Below, piece after piece: positions 48,431 through 60,078 of a DNA stretch of 64,000 nucleotides. The stretch spans positions 743,653 to 807,652 of the forward strand of contig JADNRV010000006.1 in the NCBI GenBank assembly GCA_015499995.1, written 5' to 3'. The notes below the pieces were generated by a model. It was not told the DNA's origin. It saw only the letters and a list, made by a program, of their open reading frames with translations, and ran no database searches. How positions within the stretch are numbered: position 1 is the stretch's first letter; each line of letters starts with the position of its first letter. A program made the position numbers and the translations under genes. Source of the DNA: Flammula alnicola (taxonomy: Eukaryota; Basidiomycota; Agaricomycetes; Agaricales; Strophariaceae).

Positions 48431-48854
48431 ATCAGTATGAGATTCATGTCAACCAGAAGAAAGGTTCATATGTGTTTGATTTTCTGAGCGCCTACAGGGG
48501 GGTCACAATATGAGAAGTTTGATCATGGATGGGATGGGGAGAAGACGGAGTCCGATAAACTCACGGCAGCGCGGCTTAATTCATCGCCTGAAATCCTATG
48601 GACTAACATTCACCATCAATCAGAGGCGTCCAGATAATAGCAGACGCGGATGATCGAGAGTTGTGTCCGGATTGTAATACACTTAAAGTGGGAACCCGAG
48701 ATACACAAGCCAATGACGTACTGTCGGCAAGGTCATTTCTGCACATTGCGAGGCTATTCGGCGAGTGGCAAATCCCAGTGCCAGACACATAACTTGCCAG
48801 TGGCAGCCATAATTCTTTAAAGTCCAGACGTCCAGGCTCAAGCACACACACAAC
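48431..48854. other. Intergenic, promoter of the DUF1772 gene
   Basis: No gene is seen. It is the 5' flank of the start at 48855. Confidence 0.4.
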
Positions 48855-49404
48855 ATGTCGCTCAAACCCATCCAAATCTCTGCCCTCCTTGGCTCAGGCA
48901 TCCTAAGTGGTAAGTTCTGCCTCTACATACTGCATACTGCCTATCTGACCCAGATCAGGCGGCAGTTTCTGCATCTCCGCTTTCTGTATCCCGTCGCTCC
49001 TCACGCCCTATAGTCACAAGGACACCAACAAGGACCAGGCTGTCCTCCCCGCAAAGACTCTGCAGACGCAATGGCAGCACCTCTACGACACTGGCAAACG
49101 GTTCTTCCCATCTCTCGCCGCACTGACCTCGTCTGCCTACCTGTACCTTGCGTACAACTCTCCCAACGGCCGCCCGTTGTACCTCACTTCAGCATTTTGT
49201 TCAATCGCCATCGTGCCGTACACTCTCTTGGTTATGATGGGCAACATCAAGAAGATCCAGACAGAGATTAAGGAGGAGGATACGCAGGATGTGCCGAGGT
49301 TGAGGGGCGACATTGCCAAGTGGGCCAATTTGAACTATGGACGAACGGCGCTGGAAGTCGCGGCCCTTCTGGTGGGAGCTTGGGCAATGGTCGACAGCGC
49401 ATAG
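48855..49404 (+). CDS. DUF1772 (anthrone oxygenase-like) membrane protein
   Basis: Exons 48855-48909 and 48959-49404 give 166 aa. Four membrane helices are visible: ISALLGSGILSGG with ISAFCIP; FFPSLAALTSSAYLYLAY; LTSAFCSIAIVPYTLLVM; and ALEVAALLVGAWAMVDSA. The layout and the NxxI-type loop between helices three and four fit DUF1772, whose characterised members include anthrone oxygenases in ascomycete polyketide pathways. Most basidiomycete members lie outside clusters and have no known substrate. Its 3' flank is duplicated at 54900-55200. Confidence 0.75.
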
Positions 49405-49926
49405 AGGTGTATATGATCTTGATTCAAGTCGCTTAGTTGATTTATTGTTCCAATCTTCCCTACTCAATGTGTACAGTAATGTATTCGCTGCTCGCGGTTT
49501 GTTGCCTTGCTCAAATCGTTTTTTTGCTAGTGTTCTCGATGCTCTCGATGTATGATCATTGATGCTCTACTTTGTAGACAAATAAAATGCTTTCAAATAG
49601 CTAGATAATCGATAGGATTCCATAACGCTTGTTAGGGAGCTCACTTCCTCTGAGGTGTCATGGCCAATCGACGCGACGCGTTACATGCATCATTAATGGG
49701 TTACTACGTAGTATGAGTAAAAATTTAAAAGGCACAGGCGAACACGATTCGAGTAGGGATGAATTTCAGGTGGGTGTTCAACGTTCAACGTCAGCTCCGG
49801 GTTAACTTAGGGTGAAAATAAGTTCAAGACTCAAAAATTTCGGCTGCCGAGATACAATGGAGCATAGTAACTAGTTACAAGGCGATATATGTTTACTACT
49901 CCTCGCCCAAACAGTTAGAAGAAGAG
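49405..49926. repeat. Duplicated 3' flank, copy 1
   Basis: From about 49498, TTTGTTGCCTTGCTC onward through GGATGAATTTCAGG matches 54913-55240 closely. It includes CCAATCGACGCGAC and TTACATGCATCATTAAT. The shared stretch runs into F-box copies B and C, so it belongs to one segmental duplication. Confidence 0.75.
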
Positions 49927-51501
49927 TTATATGTGGGATCCCGCGGACTCTCCCCCCAAAGCTGATTCGTGTGCGTGAAATTCTATAGACTGCTGAAGGA
50001 CGTCGATACGGGGATATTTCTGCTCGATCTTTAATTCGATTCCTTGTGCAACCAACGACCGCATCCGGCTAAGGGTATCTTTATCGATGATAACAGGGTC
50101 ATCTTTTGGCTGACCTGTGATTAGAGAAAGTTTAAGAGAGCGCAAAGGCCTTCGATGAAGATTGTGTACGTCGGAGGGAGAGCCGAAAATGTCTGGCACT
50201 GACGTCCAATCAAGAGGCATTGCCCCTTCGAATGCCATAGATTGCAGTTGAGGAAAGAGGACCTGATTGGCTTCCGAGTCGGTGTTGGTGATGATGAAAG
50301 CATTGGAGAAGCGACGAAAAATGCGTTCCGTGACATTTGCGCCAGATCTGTCGTACAACTTTAAATCTAGGTGGCGGAGATCAGGCGTCGCTCGAGATAG
50401 ATCGACAAGATCTAAAACGTGGAGCCCCAGGTCTAAAAGTGTCAACGTCTGCAAGGAACAAGAGGATCGCAAGAAAAGCGATATAAGGCTCTCAGTTTTC
50501 AAATAACCACCGCCGACGTCGCTCGTATAGCTTTTTAGAGAGGGAAGGGAGACATTGTTGAGGACGGGTCCAAATGAATAATTTGTTAGGCTCAGTTCAA
50601 GAACTTGGAGGGTAGGGTGTAATATGGGAGTATGGGGCCTGGGGAACGGGTCTGGTGCTTTGATATTGAGAACATCCTCCAGCTGACAGTGCGTCATCCG
50701 TGGCGCTATTCGAAAGAGTTCCCAACAGTTGTCGACGGGGATATGACGGGCTTGCATGTGGGTGATATTGTTCCATTCAATAACGACCGACTTCAGGTCA
50801 AGTCCTTTGATCCTGAGCGTTGTTGGCGTTGGCTTGAAATCACCCAATTTGAACTGCCCTGCAGATTGGGACCCATAAATGTCTAGTTTAAGGGTTTGTA
50901 GCTGGGAGGCCCACTGCGACTCTCCAACAAAATATGACAATAAAGAGGAAGGGCCTTCGTAAGTGAGGTCTCGCCACCTGCTAGAACATTGATTGATAAC
51001 CGCAATCACATCAGGATTGACGCTATAGTAGTTGTTTTCGGCTTTAATGAAAAGGCCAATCGACAAGGGAAGTTGTCCGGATCGATCTATCCACTCCTGC
51101 GCCCAACGGGGTACCGAGAGGGCGTTGTGGTGACTGACTGAAAGAAAGACAGTCGTCCAGAGTTGAGGCGTCGTATGAGCTATCTGTCGCCATTTTTGGC
51201 AAACAGAAGACAGGGCTACTTGGGTATAACGTGCATCTACGCTCGGTTCACGAGAAATGCAGAGCTGGAAGATGTCGGATGAGATCTCTGGAGGGAGTCG
51301 GTGAATAAGATGGTCGTGACTGTAGTTCATCTCCGATTTCAGCCTTCGGGCCTCTTCGATCACTTTGACGATCTGGATATCGAGTTCTGCCAGCCTTTTG
51401 CATGGATCGCAGGGGTTGAGATTCGAATTTTTGGAGCAAAGAGAGGCGTTATGGTAGACGCCCTTTTCCATGCTTCCGCAAAAGGGGCAATGGTGTGACA
51501 T
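49927..51501 (-). CDS. Cys-rich F-box protein B (intact)
   Basis: A single uninterrupted exon of 524 aa from the ATG at 51501. Residues 1-34 form a Cys-rich head (Cys5, Cys8, Cys22, Cys31, Cys34; CxxC at both ends) that may bind zinc. A short coiled coil (LAELDIQI onward) is followed by an F-box at about 67-120 (LPPEISSDIFQLCIS, VCQKWRQIAHTTPQLWTTV), then leucine-rich-repeat-like sequence to the end. F-box proteins recruit substrates to SCF ubiquitin ligases through Skp1. The substrate is unknown. Agaricomycetes carry hundreds of expanded F-box genes. It is closest to copies A, C and D in this window. Confidence 0.8.
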   Translation of the reverse strand: MSHHCPFCGSMEKGVYHNASLCSKNSNLNPCDPCKRLAELDIQIVKVIEEARRLKSEMNYSHDHLIHRLPPEISSDIFQLCISREPSVDARYTQVALSSVCQKWRQIAHTTPQLWTTVFLSVSHHNALSVPRWAQEWIDRSGQLPLSIGLFIKAENNYYSVNPDVIAVINQCSSRWRDLTYEGPSSLLSYFVGESQWASQLQTLKLDIYGSQSAGQFKLGDFKPTPTTLRIKGLDLKSVVIEWNNITHMQARHIPVDNCWELFRIAPRMTHCQLEDVLNIKAPDPFPRPHTPILHPTLQVLELSLTNYSFGPVLNNVSLPSLKSYTSDVGGGYLKTESLISLFLRSSCSLQTLTLLDLGLHVLDLVDLSRATPDLRHLDLKLYDRSGANVTERIFRRFSNAFIITNTDSEANQVLFPQLQSMAFEGAMPLDWTSVPDIFGSPSDVHNLHRRPLRSLKLSLITGQPKDDPVIIDKDTLSRMRSLVAQGIELKIEQKYPRIDVLQQSIEFHAHESALGGESAGSHI

Positions 51502-53480
51502 TTTCGTTAGTTGAGGGCGAGAATCTGTTTCAGCAAAAGCTGTTAACAATCGTAGCTATTATGATGAGCTATCGAAACGCACCGACTTGAACTGCTGCTC
51601 GGAAGTAAAAGCCTTATGCAGCGTTCCTGGTTCCAGTCTTCCAGATATACGTGGCTCAAGAGTTGGAACATGTGACATGTCAATTTTAATCCATGAATCG
51701 ATATCAAAGCCATCGCGAGGCGGATGTTACTGGCATTATGGCATACAGTGCAGTCAAAGGCAACATATAAAACGTGGAGCTGAAAAAGACGCTGCAAAAC
51801 AGGCTGTTCACATGATGGGATGGACTCGTATACCTCAAGGTCCAACAGGACTCTATTCATGCCTTAAAGTCACCAACGGAATTGTGTAAAATCAAGAAAA
51901 AAGACGATGTAGGGCTAGGCCTCGGTACTATACAAAGCAGAATGGAAGGCTACTGGGAAGATGGGTGTGCAATATGCATGGATATGAGGATGTGTAAATG
52001 GGAGGAAGATATCTATAGACGGAGAACAGAGAGACGACAAGAAAATGATAAGAAAAAGGCTGTTGCAGGATGTTGAAATCTGACGACAAGAGGAAGATGA
52101 AGCATGGAGAAGAGAAGAGTAACGCGACGACAAGAAGAATTGCATGTATGTATAGAGAGAAGGGATATGAGGATAGAGATGAGATAGAGATAGAGATATA
52201 TGAAATATGAGACGCCATGGGTCGAATGTATAACGTCCCAAGGATATATTTGATAGCGAGAAAAATATACAAACCCATAGAGGTGGATGGGGAGGAAAAA
52301 CAGATAGCGATAACGATACTTGGGCGAGCAGCTGCAGTGGGCAGCTGACGTGCGTGTAGTAATAAACGCAACTGAGAGCGGTGTGCCATCAGAAGGTCAA
52401 GAGGTCTGTCCTCCGAGGTATATTTTGATTTCATGTTTGCGAGTGGTGCGTTTAAGGCTTTTCTGCGCCCGTGCGATGGCGAACTCGAGATCGATTGTAA
52501 GGATGCGATGCTGCTGATAACAGGTGTCGACGACGAAGAGACTTTCCGTCGCATATATGCGATAGTCTTCTGCTAGCCGCGGACAGGGTTGTCGCGCGTA
52601 ATATGTGATGAGGTTGGCGCAAAACCGAGATATAGGCGCAGATGAAGATATCGCTTGTTGTGTATGATAGGAATGCTGGCACGTTGTTACGTGGCCACGA
52701 TGGGTGGTAATGCCGTCGTCCTGCATTCATGATGTGGGGTATTGACAAGCCCGACCCGGCCAATGGATAGAGGTCGAGAAGAAAATGGAGGAACATGGGA
52801 GTAGGGCGGAAGAAAAGAACAAAGGAGGAAGAAGACAGAAGAACGTTCCCTGGATATGTAGTCGTACAGTGGAGAGAGAAAGGAAAGGCATAAACATAGA
52901 GAAAAAATAACAGCGTTCATGGAGAGGAGTGGTTTTGGGAATTGGGGTTGTAAAATTGAGAGACAAAGGGATAGAAGGCAAGAAGGATCATGAATGGATG
53001 GAGAAATAAAAGGAGTAGGGGCTTGGCAATTGGATGCATTGAATTTGACGATAGAGGACGAGGAGGCTGAAGTCAAAGCCAAGCATCGAGCGCAAGGATG
53101 AGACCGATGTCGATGACAAAGTCATAAGCCAAAGCGACCACTGATTGGAGTCGATCCTGTTCCTTCCCCGCAATCTCCATCCAAAAGCCACTTCGCCACC
53201 TCCACCTCGCCAGCTCCACCCTAAACCAAAGGAGAACCCAAACAAGTGAACGAACGCCCAAACCAAAAACCAAAAAGAAAATAGTGGAGGGAAAAAAACC
53301 AAGCGCAAGGAAGAACCCCAAAAATAGAACACGGCCTCTCTCCAAGGCCAAAGTCAGCAAGCTGGCAGGTCTACACCAAGCGCCCCTTCAAAACATCTCT
53401 AGTTCGGCATAGTCAGACACAAGTTATACCGCCAAGGGAGATTAATACAAACGTACCTCGCTTTCCAACTCCAACCACTC
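51502..53480. other. Purine/pyrimidine-skewed non-coding region
   Basis: 5' flank of F-box B, then a long stretch (about 51950-53300) rich in A and G on the plus strand. It has GATAGAGAT-type simple repeats near 52165-52200. Several minus-strand frames are open only because of composition. It looks like a long untranslated region or relic next to the duplicated block at 53481. Confidence 0.4.
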
Positions 53481-54099
53481 CTACTCGTCCACCCGTATAT
53501 CGACAGCACAAGGCTGGGCCACGTCAGTTAACGACCAACCTCGGTCCCTCGCCTTTCCCTCTCGCCTCAATGCCCCCACCAGGAACGCCAGGCGCAAGAG
53601 CACCCACACTCGAGCCCACCGTCGGGCCCGGCGCCTGCGCAAAAAACGCCTCACAAATGCCTGAGACACTGCATCGTCCTGGCCTGACGACGACCCAAAG
53701 TCGGAGTCGAACCCAAGTTGGACGACGAGTTGGCGAGCGTCGCACTCGAGCTCAAAGGCGAATCTCCAGACGGTGCCTGCTACCGCTGCTGCTGTAGCGG
53801 CGGCGTACCCGCACTCGAACACAGCGCCGCTGAAGAACCAACATGCGAGAGCCTCAGCAGCGAGCGCACGCCCATCGCAGACGACGACGTCGACGAGTGG
53901 TCTCATACCCGACAGTGACGGCGACCCCGATTCAGACGTCCCAGGCAAAGTGGCCAAGAACCTCGTCGGCGACCCATGGTACGGCGGACTGGCAGTCCCA
54001 TTTGGCCAGGGCGAGCCAGGTCGGAAACCCCACATCGCAGGCGAAGAAGGTCCATAGGAGGCAGCAAGCAGGAGATGGAGCGTTCGTCGGTGTGGTGTC
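53481..54099 (-). repeat. Duplicated Ser/Pro/Gly-coding block, copy 1
   Basis: The minus strand reads MWGFRPGSPWPNGTASPPY. The copy at 57050-57640 reads MWGWRPGSPRPNGTASPPY with the same flanks. Both have lost a common frame in places. The block looks like a piece of a disordered regulatory-protein gene carried with the F-box duplication. The parent gene is not in the window. Confidence 0.6.
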
Positions 54100-54875
54100 A
54101 GGAGAAGAAGTCATCAGAGGTGGCACTGCCACACTTGATCCTGCTACTTCCATTGCCGATCCAGAATCACCTCCGCTGTCCGTCGATGACAATGAAACGA
54201 CACTGCCAAGACTGAAACTTGCAGTCGCTGTCGATGGTAAGTTTCTTTATCGTTCTTCGTGATTCAAGGTGCTTATCTGTGTTTTAGTGCCTCCATGGGC
54301 CTCAACTGTGGATGTGAAAGGGTTTTACGATAAGATGCATAAGCTGAAGGCAGACATGATTTGCGAGCTCGTTGGGGTAAGACACTATCTTCGGATTTCG
54401 CATATATTAATTGACGCTTGCCGCTTAGGTATCAATCTCACGAAGTGAACTCGATGATGCCGGACGTGCTCTTGTACTAGCCCTCGTCGCGGTGCAGTAT
54501 GTGCATACCTCGACGGAGCATGCGGAAAGTGTGTTAAGCACCGCCGAGCAGCTTGCTGCTGGTCTTGAAGCACAACCGAAGACGGCAAAGAACGCAGAGT
54601 TGAAGAAGGGTGCCCTCAAAGCATCCAGTGCAGGCTCCGGAGGAGATGGTGTGGGCAATATGCATCTGAGGTTGTGAATCGGTGAATGCTCTTTAGGTCG
54701 GGATACATTTCAATGCTTTCAACAATATTGTTCGTGTCTGACGCATTCATCCCATGTAGAACTGAAATGACGCGCTGCAGACGCGCAAGGAGCATCAAAG
54801 CAAGCTGCGACTAACGAGAAATTCAAGGAGGCGGTGATAAGCTTGCAGAAGAGGAAGTTCGTGGAGGTGGAATAA
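54100..54875 (+). CDS. Unrecognised spliced gene, 3' part (start undetermined)
   Basis: Plus-strand exons join in phase: a segment ending LPRLKLAVAVD (to 54236), VPPWASTVDVKGFYDKMHK (54288-54376), VSISRSELDDAGRALVLALV (from 54429), and a last exon with EKFKEAVISLQKRKFVEVE and a stop at 54873-54875. The C-terminal half is helical. A shorter, diverged match to the first two exons lies at 57590-57990 (PESLPLPIDDDE, HPWASRLSTFIG). I see no start and no known domain. It may be a relic gene carried by the segmental duplication. Confidence 0.4.
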
Positions 54876-54904
54876 ATTTCGAAAGGTTTCTTGGAATCGG
54901 ATTC

Positions 54905-55241
54905 CCCGCTCATGGTTTGTTGCCTTCCTCAATTTTGCTAATGCTCTTGATGCTCTTGATGTTTGATTATTGATGCTCTAGATGAATAAAATGTTTTTGA
55001 ATAACTAGATTATCGATAGGAGGCCAATCGACGCGACACGTTACATGCATCATTAATAATGGTTTATTGCGTTGAATGAGTGAAAACGTTCAGGCGAACA
55101 CGCTTCCAGTAGGGATGAATTTCAGATGGGCATTCAAACGTTCAACGTTCAGCTCCGGTTAACTCTCAGAGTGAAATAAAATTCAGGACTCAAAATTTTG
55201 GCTCTCGAGATACAATGAAGAATTTCTACGAGGTGATAGCT
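54905..55241. repeat. Duplicated 3' flank, copy 2
   Basis: Matches 49490-49920. It joins an unrelated upstream gene end (54875) to the flank normally found after the DUF1772 gene, so a duplication breakpoint lies near 54900. Confidence 0.7.
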
Positions 55242-56865
55242 TTACTCCTCACCCAACAGGTTAGAAGAAGAGTTATGTGTGGGACCCTGCTGACTCTCCC
55301 CCAAAGCTGAGTCGTGCGCGTGAAATTCTACAGACTGCTGAAGGATGTCGATGCCGCGATACTTTAGCTCGATCTTTATTTCGATTCCTTGTGCAACCAA
55401 CGACAACATCCGGCTAAGAGTGTCTTTATCGATGATAACATGGTCGTCTTTTTGCTGACCTTTGACTAGAGAAAGCGTAAGAGAGCGCAAAGGCCTTCGA
55501 CGAAGATTGTGTACGTCGGAGGCAGAGCCGAAAATGTCTGGCACCAACGTCCAATCAAGAGGCATCGCCCCTTCGAATGCCATAGATTGCAATTGAGGAA
55601 AGAAGGCTTGATTGGTTTCCGAATCAGTGCTGGTGATGATGAAAGCATCGGAGAAGCGACGAAAAATGTGTTCCGTGATATTTGTGCCACATCCGTGGCA
55701 CAATATTAAATGTAGGCGGCAGAGATCAGTTGTCACTCGAGATAGATCAACGAGATCTGCAACGTCGAGCCCCAGGTCTAAAAGTGCCAACGTCCGCAAG
55801 GAGCAAGAGGATCGCAAAAAAAAACGATATAAGATTCTCAGTGTCCACAATCTCGGCGTCGCCAACCCTCGTATAGCTTTGTAGAGCGGGAAGGGAGATA
55901 TTGTTGTGGAAAATTTCGCATATATCGTATGCTAGGCTCAGCTCAAGAACTTGGAGGGCAGGGTGTAATATGGGAGTATGGAGATTTGGGAACGGATCTT
56001 GATGGCATTGTTGAATATCCTTCAGCCGACAGTGCGTCATCCGTGGTGTTATCCGAAAGAGTTCCCAACAGTCGTCGATGGAGATGCAACGGAGTTGCGT
56101 GTGGGTAATATTGTTCCATTCGATAACGACTGACTTCAGGTCAAGTTTTGTGATCTCGAGCGTCGTCGGCGTTGGCTTGAAATCACCCAATTTGAACTGC
56201 CTTGCGGAATCGTAGCAATAAACGTGTAGTTTAAGGGTTTGTAGCTGGGAGGCCCCTTGCGAGTCTCCAACAAGATATGACAATGAATAGAAAGGGCCTC
56301 GGTAAATGAGATCTCGCCACCTGCTAGAACATCGATTGATAACCGCAATCACGTCGCGATTGACGGTATAGTAGTTGGGTTCGGATTCAATGAAAAGGCC
56401 AATCGACAAGGGAAGTTGTCCGGATCGATCTATCCACTCCTGCGCCCAACGGGGTACCGAGAGGTTGCTGTGCTGACCAACCGAAAGAAAGACAGTCGTC
56501 CAGAGTTGAGGCGTCGTATGAGCAATCTGTCGCCATTTTTGGCAGACAGATGACAGCGTTACTGGAGCACGTCTTGAATCACTGCTCATTTCATGAGGAA
56601 TGCAGAGCTGGAAGATGTCGGATGAGATCTCTGGAGGGAATCGGTGAATGAGGTGGTCGTGATTGTAGTTCATCTCGGATTTCAGCCTTCGGGCCTCTCT
56701 CTGCATCTTGAGCAGAGTCTCCCTCGCTTTGATGATCTGGATTTCGAGTTCTGCCAGCCTTTTGCATGGGTCGCAGGGGTTGAGATTCGAAATTTTGGAG
56801 CAAAGAGAGGCATTATCGTAGACGCCCTGGTTTTCCGTTCCGCAAAAGGTGCAATCGTGTGACAT
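55242..56865 (-). pseudogene. F-box paralogue C, one frameshift
   Basis: Same layout as copy B from MSHDCTFCGTENQG at 56865. The frame is lost at an A9 run (55816-55824), where copies B and D have an eight-base purine-rich stretch (AAGAAAAG or ACGAAAAG). The one-base insertion shifts ENLISFFF out of frame; the remainder (RSSCSLRTLALLDLGLDV onward) is intact in the next frame. It could be a true mutation or a homopolymer sequencing error. The rest is well conserved. Confidence 0.75.
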
Positions 56866-57049
56866 TTTCGTTAGTTGAGGGCGAAAATCTGTTTGAGCAA
56901 AAGCTGTTAACAATTGCAGCTGTTATTATGAGCAATATTGAAACGCACTGATGTGATGTGGTCAAAGAGTCTGAAAAAAGGGCTTGTTGGCGGCTTGCGA
57001 ATGTGTATTCAGCGAACGCAACATGAGTCATTAGGCCTTAGGAACTGGC

Positions 57050-57750
57050 ATCCACACTCGAGCCCACCATCGGGCCTTCGGGCCCGAAGCCTGCGCAAAA
57101 CACTGCTTAGTACCTCACAAACACATAATACACCGCATCATCCTGGCCCGAGCTCGAGCTCGAAGGCGTACCTGCAGACGGTGCCTGCTGCTGTTGCGGG
57201 CCAGCGGCGCACCCGCACTCAAACCCAACGTCGCCGAAGAACCAACAGGCGAGAGCCTCAGCGGCGAGCACGCGCCCACCGCAGATGACGAAGGGGTAGT
57301 ACTGTGGTAGTCTCATACCCGACAACGGCGACCCCGATTCACATGTTGCAGGCAAAGTAGCGAAAAACCGCTTCGGCGACCCAGGGTACGGCGGACTGGC
57401 AGTCCCATTTGGCCGGGGCGAGCCAGGTCGCCAACCCCACATCGCAGGCGAAGAATGCCCATATGAGACAGCAGCATTAACAGCAAAAGTAGGAGACGGA
57501 GTGCTCATCGGTATGGTGTTGGGCCCCGGGGAAGCAGTCGTTGGAGGCGTACCACTGCCGATACCTCCTATGCGCTTGGTCCTGCTACTTCCATTGGGCG
57601 TTGCTGATCCAGAATCACTTCCGCTGCCCATCGACGATGATGAAACGCCACTACCAAGACTTGACCAAGACCAAAGCTCGGAGTCGCCATCGGTGGTCTA
57701 GCTACTTCAGCGCTCAAACCTCCTCGCGATGTTGCTGCTAATGGTGATAG
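57050..57750 (-). repeat. Duplicated Ser/Pro/Gly-coding block, copy 2
   Basis: Minus strand from about 57640 reads through SGSATPNGSSRTKRIGGIG and PTFAVNAAVSYGHSSPAMW to a second half similar to 53481-54099. It lies just upstream of F-box C, as copy 1 lies upstream of F-box B. Confidence 0.6.
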
Positions 57751-58263
57751 TGATGATGCGCGCCCTTCCTCTGCTGCAGTGACATGAGCTAACCAAAACC
57801 GGAGCCAGGACCAGAACCCGAGCTGGTCATGCTCTTATGATACCCGTCAACAACGACGCCACAAGCGAAGGTAACGGCGGCATCTCTATCCCTCCAACTT
57901 CTTCTGCTCCTGACCATCCTTGGGCTTCTCGTCTATCGACTTTCATAGGGCAGCTATTGACAATGATGTTCACAGTTTTCTAGCATGAGATGGAATATCA
58001 AGTCGCTTCGATCACGTGGAATTGTTTATTCCTCGAATTACCTTCTTGTGACAGGATCTGGAGAACGCATATCATGATGTAGTATTTATCTATGTCGAAT
58101 GAATAAAGATCTCAGTTACGAGTTCGAATGTATGAGCAGCAAACTAATTAGAGAAGAACTTCAGTTGGATGCTTGGGTCGAAATAAAATCTAGGACTCAA
58201 ATTTTCGTCTAATGTGATATGATGGTAAATAGTTAGAGGGTGAAATCCTTCACAACTCCTTGC
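57751..58263. other. Intergenic, duplicated-gene remnants
   Basis: Contains a weak match to the 54100-54376 gene (HPWASRLSTFIG near 57920), then the 3' flank of F-box D. No intact gene is seen. Confidence 0.35.
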
Positions 58264-59910
58264 TCAACGCTTCAGGTGAAGAATTAGATGTGGGACCCAG
58301 CCTCCCTCCAAAGCTGAGCTGTGCGCGTGAAATTCTATGGATTGCTGAAGGATGTCGACGCGGGGATATATTTCTTCGATCTTTAATTCGAGTCCTTCTT
58401 CAATCAGCAATAGCATCCGACTAAGGGAATCTTTATCAATTATAATAGGGTCGGCTTTTGGGGGACGTTGGATTTGACGAAGAGTAAGAGAGCGCAAAGG
58501 CCGTCTGCGAAGATTGTGTACATCGGAGGGAGAGCCGAAAATGTCCGGTACCAACTTCCAATCAAGGGGCATTGTTCCTTCGATTTTCATAGATTGTAGT
58601 TGAGGAAAGATGACCTGTTCGGTTTCCGTGTCAATATCAGTGACGATGGAAGCAGTGGAGTCTGTGGAGAAGCCACGGAAAATGCGTTCCATGGCAGCTG
58701 CGTGACCTGTCGATGACAACGCTAATTCCAGATGGTGGAGCCCAGGCATCACTCGAGATAGATCGACAAGATCTGCGATGTCGAGCTTCATGCATAAAAG
58801 TGCCAACATCTGCAAGGAACAAGAGGATCGCACGAAAAGCGATATGGCGGTCTCAGTTTCCAAATAATCATCGCGGACGTCGCGCCTATTGCTCGTATAG
58901 CTGAAGCTTTGTAGAGAGGGAAGGGAGACATTGTCGCGGAAGCAGTGGAATGCATTGCTTGCTATGCTCAGCTCAAGAACTTGGAGAGTAGGGTGTAATA
59001 TGGGAGTATGGGGCCTCGAGAACGAGTCTTGTAAATGGAGAACATCCTGCAGCTGGCAGTGCGTCATCCGTGGCGTTATCCGAAAGAGTTCCCAACAGTC
59101 ATCGAGGGAGATACAACAGCCTTGCACGTGGGTGATATTGTTCCATTCGATAACGACTGACTTCAGGTCAATATATGTGATCTTGAGCGTCGTTGGCGTT
59201 GGCTTGAAATCACCTAATTTAAATTGCCCTTTATATTGCCAGGTCACATAAACGTCTAGTTTAAGGGTTTGTAGCTGGGAGGCCCCTTGTGAGTCTCCAA
59301 CGAGATATGACAATGAAGAGGAAGGGCCTTCATATGTCAGATCTCGCCACCTGCTAGAACATCGATTGATAACCGCAATCACATCGAGATTGACGGTATA
59401 GTCCCAGGAGTTGGCGACGCTGGATTTAATGACAAGGCCAATCGACAAGGGAAGTTGTGCGGATCGATCTATCCACACCTGCGCCCAATGGGATTCCGAG
59501 AGGTTGCTGTGGTGACCGAGCGAAAAAAAGATAGTCGTCCAGAGTTGTGGCGTCGTATGAGCAATCTGTTGCCATTTTTGGCATACACATGACAGGGCGA
59601 ATGGGGCACGTCTTGAATTACTGCTCATTTCGTGAGGAATGCAGAGCTGGAAGATGTTGGATAAGATCTTTGGAGGAAGTTGGTGAATAAGAAGATGGTG
59701 ACGACTGTAGTTCATCTCCGATTTCAGCCTTCGCGCCTCTCTCTGCATCTCGAGCAGAGACTCCCTCGCTTTGATGATTTGGATTTCGAGTTCTGCTAGC
59801 CTTTTGCATGGATCGCAGAGGTTGAGATTCGAAAATTTGGAGCAAAGAGAGTCGTTATCGTAGACGCCCTGGTTTTCCATGCTTCCGCAAAAGGGGCAGT
59901 GGTGTGACAT
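58264..59910 (-). CDS. Cys-rich F-box protein D (intact)
   Basis: A single exon of 548 aa from the ATG at 59910. The same Cys-rich head (MSHHCPFCGSMENQG, CxxC pairs), coiled coil, F-box (LPPKILSNIFQLCIP, VCQKWQQIAHTTPQLWTT) and repeat-like C-terminus as copy B. It is slightly longer because of insertions in the middle (TSNRRDVRDDYLETE) and near STDSTASIVTDID. Its 5' flank is nearly the same as that of copy C up to the CACTA transposon border at 60079. Confidence 0.8.
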   Translation of the reverse strand: MSHHCPFCGSMENQGVYDNDSLCSKFSNLNLCDPCKRLAELEIQIIKARESLLEMQREARRLKSEMNYSRHHLLIHQLPPKILSNIFQLCIPHEMSSNSRRAPFALSCVCQKWQQIAHTTPQLWTTIFFSLGHHSNLSESHWAQVWIDRSAQLPLSIGLVIKSSVANSWDYTVNLDVIAVINRCSSRWRDLTYEGPSSSLSYLVGDSQGASQLQTLKLDVYVTWQYKGQFKLGDFKPTPTTLKITYIDLKSVVIEWNNITHVQGCCISLDDCWELFRITPRMTHCQLQDVLHLQDSFSRPHTPILHPTLQVLELSIASNAFHCFRDNVSLPSLQSFSYTSNRRDVRDDYLETETAISLFVRSSCSLQMLALLCMKLDIADLVDLSRVMPGLHHLELALSSTGHAAAMERIFRGFSTDSTASIVTDIDTETEQVIFPQLQSMKIEGTMPLDWKLVPDIFGSPSDVHNLRRRPLRSLTLRQIQRPPKADPIIIDKDSLSRMLLLIEEGLELKIEEIYPRVDILQQSIEFHAHSSALEGGWVPHLILHLKR

Positions 59911-60078
59911 TGTCGTCGGTTGAGGGCAGGTATCTGTTTCAGTAAAAGCTGTTAACAATCGTAGCTGTTATTATGAGCAATATCGAAACGCACTGATGTG
60001 ATGTGGTCAAAGAGTTTGAAAAAGGGCTTGTTGGCGGCTTGCGAATGTATAGAATGCAACACGTAATCTGCCTTGAGT

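Noticed and set aside
51915..53360. Several long minus-strand frames (up to 208 codons)
   Set aside because: The region is strongly pyrimidine-biased on that strand with simple repeats; frames are Ser/Leu/Phe-rich and overlap one another without domains.
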